Assembly (NCBI GenBank): GCA_963850095.1
Contig: CAWKJX010000008.1
Location: forward strand, 372,001 to 436,000
Direction: 5' to 3'
Length of the DNA: 64,000 nt
Origin: Bog-473 sp963850095
Lineage (GTDB): Bacteria; Actinomycetota; Acidimicrobiia; Acidimicrobiales; RAAP-2
A program made the translations under genes and the position numbers. Below, piece after piece: positions 34,982 through 42,611 of this stretch (its first letter is position 1; the number at the start of each line of letters is the position of its first letter). Under the pieces are notes generated by a model. That model was not told where the DNA came from, did no database searches, and saw only the letters and a program-made list of their open reading frames with translations.

Positions 34982-35144
34982 GTTACCCACAGGTGACAAG
35001 GGGTGGCTGTGGCGGCCGGCCGGAGGAGGCATCGGACCTGCGTAGCGTGGCGGACCGCCGCGGTGGGGCCGCCACGCCGGTCGGGCCCGGGCGACGGCAG
35101 ATCCGGGAGTCCCGGGGCCGTTAGCCTGACCAGGCTGCAGCTCG

Positions 35145-35229
35145 GGAGGAGTGCGAGAGCGGCCGAATCGGCACGACTGGAAATCGTGTGTTGGGCAACC
35201 AACCGTGGGTTCAAATCCCACCTCCTCCG
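35145..35229 (+). tRNA. tRNA-Ser (GGA anticodon)
   Basis: An 85-base class II tRNA. Acceptor GGAGGAG/CTCCTCC, anticodon stem CACGA/TCGTG with loop CTGGAAA, a long variable arm, and T loop TTCAAAT. No CCA is encoded. It shares its acceptor, D and T arms with the tRNA-Ser at 35859. Confidence 0.96.
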
Positions 35230-35247
35230 CTTCTCGGCCTGGGCTGA

Positions 35248-35847
35248 ATGGGCCCGCCGGCGCCGATGCGGAGTCGCGACCCGGCGTCCGCCCATACTGG
35301 GGCCATCGCCACCTCAGATACCCCCGACCCGGACCTCGCTCTCGCCCCCGCCCCTCTGAGCGACGACGACGCCATGGCGCTCGCGCTGGGCGAGGCGCGC
35401 GCCGCCGCGGACGCCGGCGAGGTGCCCGTCGGGGCGGTGACCCTGCTCGAAGGCCGGGTGGTGGTGGCACGGCACAACGAGCGCGAGGGCACGGGCGACC
35501 CGACCGCCCACGCCGAACTGCTGGCCCTGCGCGACACCGCGGCCGCCCTGGGCGGGTGGCGGCTGGCCGACGTGACCTTGGTCGTGACCCTCGAGCCCTG
35601 CCCCATGTGCGCCGGGGCCCTCGTCGCCGCCCGGGTCGGGCGCCTGGTCTACGGCGCCACCGACCCGAAGGCCGGAGCCTGCGGGACCCTCTACAACCTC
35701 TGTGCCGACCCACGCCTGAACCACGAGCTCGCCGTCTCGGCCGGCGTGCGGGCGGACGAGTGCGGGGACCTCCTGACCTCGTTCTTCGCCGGCAAACGGC
35801 CTGATCGGACGTCTCGCCGAGGTTCTCGACCAGGTCAGAGCGGCTAG
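35248..35847 (+). CDS. tadA: tRNA adenosine(34) deaminase TadA
   Basis: It makes inosine at the wobble position of tRNA-Arg(ACG). Catalytic zinc motif DPTAHAELLALRD (His and the proton-shuttle Glu) and EPCPMCAGAL (two Cys ligands) are present, with GATDPKAGACGTLYNL after. The conserved part starts near MALALGEARAAADAGEVPVG, so translation may start at ATG 35374. The frame is open from ATG 35248, 18 bases after tRNA-Ser. A variable 25-residue tail follows. It sits between two tRNA-Ser genes. Confidence 0.94.
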   Translation: MGPPAPMRSRDPASAHTGAIATSDTPDPDLALAPAPLSDDDAMALALGEARAAADAGEVPVGAVTLLEGRVVVARHNEREGTGDPTAHAELLALRDTAAALGGWRLADVTLVVTLEPCPMCAGALVAARVGRLVYGATDPKAGACGTLYNLCADPRLNHELAVSAGVRADECGDLLTSFFAGKRPDRTSRRGSRPGQSG

Positions 35848-35858
35848 GCTGTCCCTCC

Positions 35859-35944
35859 GGAGGAGTGCGAGAGCGGCCGAATCGGACGGTCTCGAAAACC
35901 GTTGTGCCTCATGGGCACCGTGGGTTCAAATCCCACCTCCTCCG
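35859..35944 (+). tRNA. tRNA-Ser (CGA anticodon)
   Basis: An 86-base class II tRNA with acceptor GGAGGAG/CTCCTCC, anticodon stem ACGGT/ACCGT, loop CTCGAAA, long variable arm and T loop TTCAAAT. No CCA is encoded. Apart from the anticodon and variable arms it is a duplicate of the tRNA-Ser 700 bases upstream. Confidence 0.96.
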
Positions 35945-36034
35945 CTCTGGGCCCTGAAGGCCCGTCGCATTTCGGCGAATGCGATGACAGCAGTACCACC
36001 TGGTCGTCCCCGGGCGGCCGGAAAGGAGTCAACC

Positions 36035-36304
36035 GTGGCACGCGCACGTTCGACATTCGGGAAATTGCAGCGCGACCAGGCCAAGAAGGATCGGGCCAAG
36101 GCCAAGATGGACGACCGCCTGTCGCGGCGCGAGGACAAGGCGGCTGCCGGCCAGTCGCCGGACGCCCCCTCGGCCGGGGAGGTCGACCAGACCAAGCTGC
36201 TCGAGCAGTTCGCCGCGCTCCACGAGGACCTGGCGGAGGGGCGCATCTCCCTCGACGACTTCGAGGTGCGCCAGGAGGAGCTCCGGGCCAAGCTCGTCGT
36301 GTGA
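36035..36304 (+). CDS. Small basic protein with a C-terminal SHOCT-like domain
   Basis: An 89-residue protein of unknown function. GTG at 36035 is chosen since GGAAAGGAG lies 6 bases before it. The first 35 residues are basic and helical (FGKLQRDQAKKDRAKAKMDDRLSRR); the last 40 (LLEQFAALHEDLAEGRISLDDFEV) look like a short C-terminal SHOCT domain, often found at the end of oligomeric or membrane proteins. It follows tRNA-Ser by 90 bases and is convergent with the metallo-beta-lactamase gene. Confidence 0.75.
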   Translation: MARARSTFGKLQRDQAKKDRAKAKMDDRLSRREDKAAAGQSPDAPSAGEVDQTKLLEQFAALHEDLAEGRISLDDFEVRQEELRAKLVV

Positions 36305-36349
36305 CGACGGGGCGGCCATGCCCCCTTGCGATGTTCGCGCCCAGCGGCC

Positions 36350-37370
36350 TCAGGTGGAGGCGGCCTTGTCGCGCTGGTCGAGCCAGCGCCGGAAGCCCGC
36401 CGCGTTCGAGTGCACGCCGTTCATGATGTCGAGCTTCTCCTTGTGGGCGGCGTCGATGTCGCCCAGGAGCGGATCGAAGCGGGCCGACAGGGCGTCGGCG
36501 ATGTCCCGGCCCTCGCGGTAGGCCTGCTCGGCCGTCTCGGCCCACTGGCGCAGTGTCTGCTCGGCCTCGGCCAGGAGCTCGTCGGGTTGCTCGAGCAACC
36601 CGTAGTGGGCCAGCGCGATGCCCGATCGGCCGGCGCGCCGCGAATTTGGCCAGCGAGGTGACGGCCTGGTCGAGGTCGAAGTCGGGCGGCGGCGTCGAGG
36701 GGCGCAGCACGCCGCCGTCGGGCAGCTTCACGCCGACGGCGTCGCCGGCGAAGAGCACCCCGCTCAACGAGTCGTGCAGCCCGACGTGGTGTTTGGCGTG
36801 GCCCGGCGAGTCGACGGCGGTCAGGGTGCGGCCCGGGCCGACCTCTATCTCCTCGCCGTCGTCGAGCACGTGCAGCCGCTCGGGCGGGGTGGGGTCGAGC
36901 CGCCCGTAGAGCGAGTCGAGCAGCGGGCCGTAGACGAGGGCGGCGGAGTCGATGAGGCGGGTGGGGTCGGCCAGGTGCCGGGCCCCCTTCTCGTGCACGT
37001 AGACGCGGGCCGACGGGAAGGCGCGGGCCACGTCACCGACGCCGCCGGCGTGGTCGAGGTGGATGTGGGTGACGGCCACCCCGGCCAGCTCGGATGGCCC
37101 CACCCCGATCTGGGCCAGCGCCGCCAGCAGCACGGGCACCGAGGTCTGGCTTCCCGTCTCGATCAGCACCGGCGCCGTGCCCTCAATGAGGTAGCCGGCG
37201 GTGACGTGCTCCCAGCCGCCCAGCAGGGTGTCGATCTCGAGGACGCCCTCGGCGATGGCCCGCGGCGGCGGCACGGCCGGAACGGCGTCGCCGCTCTCGG
37301 GGTCGTGCACGTGCAGCCCGGCGTCGGGGTGCCGGTGCGCGTGTCCGCCGTGGGAGTGCGTCCCGCTCAC
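36350..37370 (-). CDS. Metallo-beta-lactamase fold hydrolase with His-rich N-terminus, one-base frameshift
   Basis: An MBL-fold enzyme; the metal motif THIHLDHAGG near residue 100 and the later SPGHAKHHVGLH and FAGDAVGVK are intact. The first 25 residues hold eight or more His (HSHGGHAHRHPDAGLHVHD), suggesting metal binding or delivery. Near 36619-36640 the frame moves: LAKFAARR is followed, one base on, by IALAHYGLLEQPDELLAEAEQ to the end at 36350. The span is 3n+1. The substrate is unknown; the fold also covers glyoxalase II and quorum lactonases. The GH15 gene is 16 bases upstream. Confidence 0.85.
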
Positions 37371-37386
37371 GAGGTTGCGGCTCCGA

Positions 37387-39291
37387 TCAACGCTGCGCCC
37401 CCGCCCGTCGCTTGACGTTGACCCGGCCCATCTTCTTCATGCGCTGCATGACGGGTGCGGTGACGGACCGGTCGTCCACCGTCCGTTCGTCCGGGCTCAT
37501 CGGCACCAGCGGGTCCGTCCCGCCCAGCCGGAAGGCCGAGTTGATCAACGACACGTGGGAGAAGGCCTGGGGGAAGTTGCCCACCAGGCGGCCGGCATAG
37601 GCGTCGTACTCCTCGGAGAGCAGGCCGAGCTCGTTGCGCAACGCCAGCAACCGCTCGAACAGGTCCACCGCCTCCTCCTCGCGCCCGATCATGTGGAGGC
37701 AGTCCACCAGCCAGAAGGAGCAGGCCAAAAAGGCCCCCTCGCGCCCGGTCAGGCCGTCCACCGCGCCGTCGTCGCTGGTGCGGTAGCGCAGGACGAACCC
37801 GTGGTCCACGAGCTCGCGCTGGACCGCCTCGACCGTCGACACCACCCGTGGGTCCTCGGGCGGCAGGAAACCCACGAGAGGGATCATCAAGACGCTGGCG
37901 TCGAGCAGGGTGCAGCCGTAGTACTGCGTGAAGGCGCCGACCTCCTCGTTGTAGCCCTTCTCGCACACCTCCTTGAAGATGTCGTCGCGCAGCGTGCGCC
38001 ACTTGTCGAGGGGACCCTCGAGCTCGGGCCACTGCTCGAGCGTGCGCACGGCGCGGTCGACGGCCACCCAGGCCATGACCTTGGAGTGGGTGAAGTGCCG
38101 CCGCGGCCCGCGCACCTCCCAGATGCCGTCGTCGGGCTCGGTCCACCCCTTCTCTATGAAGTTGATCAGCTGCGTCTGCAGGCCCCAGGCGGCCCGGCTG
38201 TGCACCCCCTCGCTGTGGGCGGACGAGTAGAGGGCCGACATGACTTCGCCGTAGACGTCGAGCTGGTACTGCTCCGACGCCGCGTTGCCGATGCGCACCG
38301 GCGCCGAGTTCTCGTAACCGGGGAGCCAGTCCGCCTCCCACTCGTCGAGCCGCCGTTCGCCGGCGGCGCCGTACATGATCTGGAGCTTCGAGACGTCGCC
38401 CGCCACGGCGCGCAGCAGCCAGTCGCGCCAGGCCATGGCCTCGGTGTAGTAGCCGCCCCGCATGAGCGCCTCCAGCGTCAGCGTGGCGTCGCGCAGCCAG
38501 CAGAAGCGGTAGTCCCAGTTGCGGTTGCCCCCGAGCGCCTCGGGCAGCGAGGTGGTCGCCGCGGCGACGATGCCGCCGGTGGGTTCGTAGGTGAGGGCCT
38601 TGAGGGTGATGAGCGAACGGACGACCGCGTCCTTGTAGGGGCCGTGGTAGCAGCAGAGCTCGGCCCACTCGGACCAGTAGGCCTCGGTCAGGTGCACGGC
38701 GTAGTAGCTGTCGAGCGGCGGCGGCGGCTCCTCGTGGGACGGGTACCAGACCAGGGTGAACGGGTAGCGCTGGTTCTCGGTCACCGTGAAGTCGGCCACC
38801 GAGCTCAGACCCTGGCCCTCGAGGTCGACCCGGTGCCACAGCGCCACCGAATCGGGACCCGCCGTGAGACGCGACAAGCCGTCGCTCGAGGTCACCCACG
38901 GGACGACCTCGCCGTAGTCGAAGCGCACGGTCAGCTCCAGGTGCATGTCGACCGAGCCGCTCACCCCCTCCACGGAGCGCACCAGGTGGGGATGGTTGTC
39001 GCGCACCGGCATGCAATCGGTGATGCGCACCGTCCCTGTCGGGGTGTCGAACTCGGTCTCGAGCACGAGGGTGTTGGCCCGGTACCAGCGCCGGGTGGCC
39101 ACGACGGTGGCCGGCGCTCCCGCCGGGGCGATCTTGAAGTATCCGTGGTCGTCCGTGCCCAGCAACCGGGTGAAGCACGACGGCGAGTCGAAGTGGGGCA
39201 GGCAGAGCCAGTCGACCGAGCCGTCGAGCCCGACCAGGGCGGCCGTGTGCAGGTCGCCGATCACGGCGTAGTCCTCGATGCGCTGGCTCAT
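37387..39291 (-). CDS. Glycoside hydrolase family 15 protein, probable trehalase
   Basis: A 634-residue cytosolic (alpha/alpha)6-barrel hydrolase. It starts RIEDYAVIGDLHTAALVGLDGSVDWLCLP-like (first 20: RIEDYAVIGDLHTAALVGLD), as in mycobacterial GH15 trehalase and related glucoamylase-like proteins. It has NRNWDYRFCWLRDATLTLEA near residue 258, and EEYDAYAGRLVGNFPQAFSH near the end. In mycobacteria this group cleaves trehalose and depends on phosphate and Mg; I infer the same here, though glucoamylase-type activity is possible. It lies 15 bases after the MarP-like gene on the same strand. Confidence 0.88.
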   Translation of the reverse strand: MSQRIEDYAVIGDLHTAALVGLDGSVDWLCLPHFDSPSCFTRLLGTDDHGYFKIAPAGAPATVVATRRWYRANTLVLETEFDTPTGTVRITDCMPVRDNHPHLVRSVEGVSGSVDMHLELTVRFDYGEVVPWVTSSDGLSRLTAGPDSVALWHRVDLEGQGLSSVADFTVTENQRYPFTLVWYPSHEEPPPPLDSYYAVHLTEAYWSEWAELCCYHGPYKDAVVRSLITLKALTYEPTGGIVAAATTSLPEALGGNRNWDYRFCWLRDATLTLEALMRGGYYTEAMAWRDWLLRAVAGDVSKLQIMYGAAGERRLDEWEADWLPGYENSAPVRIGNAASEQYQLDVYGEVMSALYSSAHSEGVHSRAAWGLQTQLINFIEKGWTEPDDGIWEVRGPRRHFTHSKVMAWVAVDRAVRTLEQWPELEGPLDKWRTLRDDIFKEVCEKGYNEEVGAFTQYYGCTLLDASVLMIPLVGFLPPEDPRVVSTVEAVQRELVDHGFVLRYRTSDDGAVDGLTGREGAFLACSFWLVDCLHMIGREEEAVDLFERLLALRNELGLLSEEYDAYAGRLVGNFPQAFSHVSLINSAFRLGGTDPLVPMSPDERTVDDRSVTAPVMQRMKKMGRVNVKRRAGAQR

Positions 39292-39306
39292 GGCGTCATT
39301 CTTGCC

Positions 39307-40509
39307 TCAACCGGAGATACACGGCCCGGTGCTCACCGCCGAGTGGTGGGACTCGGCCTGCTGCACCCGGGAGAGCACCCCCGGCGAGGTGAGGGCGTAG
39401 CCGACGTCGTTGTAGACGGTCGAGCGGGAGAAGACGACACCGATGACCTGGCCGCCGGGGCCGAGCAGCGGACCGCCGGAGTTGCCGGGCTGCACGTCGG
39501 CGTCGAGCGCGTACACGCCCCGGGTCACCGAACCGCTGTTGTAGATGTCCTTGCCGATGGCGGTGATCTCCTCGGTGACGCCGGCCGGGTCGATGATGAG
39601 CGGCCCGTCGAGGGGGTAGCCGAGGATGGCGGCCTGGGTGCCGCGGGACACGGTGTCCGGGCTGATGGGGAGGACCGGCCCCAGCGGCGCGTTGGTGCGC
39701 AGGACGGCCAGGTCGAAGGAGGGATCGAAGAAGACCGGCGTGGCGCTGTAGGCGTTGTTGCCGACGAGGATCTGGGTGTTGCCGTTGCTCTCCCCGGCCA
39801 CCACGTGCGCGTTGGTGGCCACCAGGCCCTTGGCCACGACGAAGCCCGATCCCTCCTGCTCGTTGGTGCAGGCCACGCCGAGGATCTTGACCGTGGAGAA
39901 AACCGCCGGGTCGGCCAGGGCGCGGGTCTGGGCGTCGGTCGGGGTCGAGACCGACGGCGTCGACGGCGGGGTGAGCGTCGAGAAGACCTGGGGAAAGCCC
40001 TGGTCGTTGAGGAACGTCTGCAGGTCGCCGAAGACCGAGGGGGCCTGGGGGAGGATCCGGTCGATCGAGTGGAGGATGTCCGAGCGGGCCACCGCGGCGT
40101 CGAGCGAGGTGAAGCGGCTGTTGGGGGACGAAATGACGGCCGCCACCAGCCACACCGACACCAGCACGGCGACCACGGCCACCCCCACGCCGAGCGCGGC
40201 GTCGACGCCGCCCAGGTGGTGCCGGCGCAACGTGACGTTGGAGTAGGTGCCGATGACCCGGCCCAGGGCGCCGAACACGGTGGCCGTCATCAGCACCAGC
40301 CCCACAATGACCACCGAGCGGGTGAGGCTGTCGTGGGACGTGTGCAGCGTCGGCACCCAGACCAGGGTGCCCAGCAGGAAACCCAGCCAGAACCCGCCGA
40401 AGGTGAGGATCTGGACCAGGGCACCGAGCCGCAGGCCGTGCACGCCGGCGAGCAGCATCAGCCCGATGATCAGCAGGTCCACCCAGTCCACCGCTTCGAG
40501 GGTAGCCAA
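39307..40509 (-). CDS. Membrane-embedded serine protease, MarP-like (CvpA + trypsin-like)
   Basis: Four N-terminal transmembrane helices (CvpA type, DLLIIGLMLLAGVHGLRLGA onwards) precede a periplasmic chymotrypsin-fold domain with the triad His in ATNAHVVAG, Asp in DPSFDLAVLRT and Ser in QPGNSGGPLLG. A Cys before the domain (LGVACTNEQEGSGF) and one at the end (STGPCISG) match the disulfide of M. tuberculosis MarP, a protease needed for acid and oxidative stress tolerance. The start is TTG at 40509 (LATLEAVDWVDLL) or GTG at 40491. It is divergent from the lipoprotein gene by 45 bases. Confidence 0.9.
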   Translation of the reverse strand: MATLEAVDWVDLLIIGLMLLAGVHGLRLGALVQILTFGGFWLGFLLGTLVWVPTLHTSHDSLTRSVVIVGLVLMTATVFGALGRVIGTYSNVTLRRHHLGGVDAALGVGVAVVAVLVSVWLVAAVISSPNSRFTSLDAAVARSDILHSIDRILPQAPSVFGDLQTFLNDQGFPQVFSTLTPPSTPSVSTPTDAQTRALADPAVFSTVKILGVACTNEQEGSGFVVAKGLVATNAHVVAGESNGNTQILVGNNAYSATPVFFDPSFDLAVLRTNAPLGPVLPISPDTVSRGTQAAILGYPLDGPLIIDPAGVTEEITAIGKDIYNSGSVTRGVYALDADVQPGNSGGPLLGPGGQVIGVVFSRSTVYNDVGYALTSPGVLSRVQQAESHHSAVSTGPCISG

Positions 40510-40554
40510 CGGTGCGGCCGAATTATCGCCCCCCGACGCTATTGTTCTGCGGTC

Positions 40555-41964
40555 GTGCCACCACGCATCGTGCCCCGACACCGGCGTTCCGGGCGACGCG
40601 GCGGCCCCCCAGTCCTGCTCGCCGCATTGGCCGTCACGGCGTCGGCCTGCTCCCTCGGGAACCACCCCGGCGCGCCCGGCGCGAAGAAGGTGCTCGGGGC
40701 GGTGAAGGGGACCACCCTGGCCGTCGGCCAGCCGTCGCCGGGCCAGACCGGCCAGCTCGGAGCGGTGTCGTGCGCCGACGCTCGGCGCTGCTGGGCGGTG
40801 GGCGTGCCCGGTCCCAACGCCACCATGCCGGCCGGGTCGGCCACGGTCGTCGTCGCCACCACGAACGGTGGCATGTCGTGGTCGGCCGAGCGCGTCGTCG
40901 GCGGCTACACGCCGGAGCTGAGCGGTGTCGCCTGCCCGACCAGGTCCGAATGCATGGCCGTCGGTTCGAACGGGTTGTCGAGCGGTGTCGTGGTCACCAC
41001 CGACGACGCCGGCAAGCACTGGCTGTCGGCCACCACCCCGACCGGCGCCGTCACCATGACCAGCGTCGAGTGCGCCGAGGTGGCCGACTGCACGGCGCTG
41101 GTCAGCAACGGGACCGTGACGTGGTCGGCGCAGACCACCGACTTCGGCGAAACGTGGACCCAGGAGGGCAACCTCCCGGCGTCCTTCGTCGCCACCGGCG
41201 CGCTGACCTGCACGCCCGTCGGGCCGTGCCTGGTCCCCGGCTACGTGCCGACGTCGGCGAGCCACGGCAGCGGGGCGATCGCCATCAGCCACGACGGCGG
41301 GAAGACCTGGGCCGCCGCGAGCGTGCCCTCGGGCATCGGCACGCTGCAGAGCGCCGCCTGCCTCAGCACCTCGGTCTGCCTGGCCGGGGGGAGCACCTCT
41401 ACGACCGTGAGTGACGTCGTGCCGGCCGCCGGTCTGCTCCTGCGCAGTGCCGACGGCGGCAGCACGTGGGCCACCGTTGCGGGGACCGTTCCGGTGGACG
41501 ACGTCTACGATCTGGCCTGCCCGTCCGCCGAGGTGTGCGCCATGGTAGGGACCAAGTGGCAAGGCAACCCGGCGGTGAGCTCGGGTGCGGTGGCCCAGAG
41601 CAAGGACGGCGGGTCCAGCTTCAAGGTCTCGACGGCGGCGTACGTGCCCCTCTCCCTCACCGCGCTGTCCTGCCCGACCACCGCAGCCTGCGTCGCCGTG
41701 GGCGGCGATTCGGTCGCCCGTGTCACTCTGATCGCCCCTCCGGCGTCCACGTCACCACAACCGAGCACAGGAACCGCCACAGGAGTAGCGTGCCCGGGTG
41801 GCCGCGACGAAGCCGTGAGCTGCGCTGTTGCCGGGCCGCCGGACACCAGGCATCCCTGGGCCGGGCGGGGTCGCCCCCGTAGTATCTGGCGTGCCGGACC
41901 GAAGAAGCACCAGAGCGCCGGGGAACGCAAGGTTCCCGCCGCCAGAGCCGATGGAGGACCGTGA
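40555..41964 (+). CDS. Secreted lipoprotein of Cys-paired propeller-like repeats
   Basis: GTG at 40555 is followed by a basic start and a lipobox-like VTASAC (about residue 29). The mature part has at least seven repeats of about 45 residues, each with a C-x5/6-C pair followed by AVG or similar: SCADARRCWAVG, ACPTRSECMAVG, ECAEVADCTALV, TCTPVGPCLVPG, ACLSTSVCLAGG, ACPSAEVCAMVG, SCPTTAACVAVG. Between them lie D-x-G-x-x-W turns (SHDGGKTWAA, SADGGSTWAT), as in BNR/YCF48-type beta-propellers. The function is unknown; binding is likely. After about 41760 the tail is low complexity and may be shifted, although the TGA at 41962 overlaps the next ATG. Confidence 0.8.
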   Translation: MPPRIVPRHRRSGRRGGPPVLLAALAVTASACSLGNHPGAPGAKKVLGAVKGTTLAVGQPSPGQTGQLGAVSCADARRCWAVGVPGPNATMPAGSATVVVATTNGGMSWSAERVVGGYTPELSGVACPTRSECMAVGSNGLSSGVVVTTDDAGKHWLSATTPTGAVTMTSVECAEVADCTALVSNGTVTWSAQTTDFGETWTQEGNLPASFVATGALTCTPVGPCLVPGYVPTSASHGSGAIAISHDGGKTWAAASVPSGIGTLQSAACLSTSVCLAGGSTSTTVSDVVPAAGLLLRSADGGSTWATVAGTVPVDDVYDLACPSAEVCAMVGTKWQGNPAVSSGAVAQSKDGGSSFKVSTAAYVPLSLTALSCPTTAACVAVGGDSVARVTLIAPPASTSPQPSTGTATGVACPGGRDEAVSCAVAGPPDTRHPWAGRGRPRSIWRAGPKKHQSAGERKVPAARADGGP

Positions 41965-42583
41965 TGGCGAAGACATGCCCCCAATGTCAGACCGAGGCCG
42001 CGGATGATGCCACTACCTGTGCGAGCTGCGGTGCGTCGTTGAGTGCTGCCGCAGGACCGGCAGCGGCGACGGCCACGCCAGCGGCACCCGCAGCCCGCGG
42101 CGCCCGCAGCCCGCAGCGCCCGCGCCCGCAGCGGCGGGCGCGTCGAGCGGAGGGTCCTCGCTGCCCGCGTACCAGTTCGACCTGAAGCCGGCTGACGCTG
42201 GCCGACAAGATCGCCGCCATCGCGTCATTCGTGCTGCTGATCTCGCTGTTCCTCTCGTGGTTCGGCATCACCGTGATCGGCATCACCGTCACGGCCAGCG
42301 GGACGTCGGCCCACGGTTTCCTGTGGCTGGTCTTCATCATTTGCTGGCGATCGTGGCCTACATGGTCTGCATCGCCGGCTGGGGCAACCTGCCGTTCGCA
42401 CCCCAGATACCGCACCTCACGGCGATGATCGTGGCAACCGTGGTCAACCTCGTGCTGGTCTTCATCGCCTTCATCGACAAGCCGGGCGGCTCGGGCGTGG
42501 GCTGGGAGTTCGGCGCCTTCCTCGCCCTCATCGCCGCCATCGTGGCGGCGGCGCCCTACGCCATTCCGCAGGTGCGCGGCTGA
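41964..42583 (+). CDS. Zinc-ribbon membrane protein, several frameshifts
   Basis: ATG at 41964 has GGAGG 7 bases before it. The start MAKTCPQCQTEAADDATTCASC is a double CxxC zinc ribbon, followed by an Ala/Pro linker. Then LADKIAAIASFVLLISLFLS and AIVAYMVCIAGWGNLPF with two more helices (IVATVVNLVLVFIAF and AAIVAAAPYAIPQVRG at the end) read in other frames. Shifts lie at about 42090-42120, at 42187-42192 (one extra C) and at 42338-42343 (one missing base). The joined product would be about 205 residues with four helices. The function is unknown; the zinc ribbon may serve protein binding. Confidence 0.7.
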
Positions 42584-42611
42584 AGACGATGTGATCTGTC
42601 GCCGGCCCGGG

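Noticed and set aside
34972..34991. Replication origin
   Set aside because: Only two imperfect DnaA-like boxes and no dnaA, dnaN or rpmH in the neighbourhood; the same bases can be explained as promoter.
37201..40554. The first 1100 codons of a long plus-strand open frame ending at 41964
   Set aside because: This part is antisense to the GH15 and MarP-like genes. Only the segment from GTG 40555 has a signal peptide and protein-like repeats.
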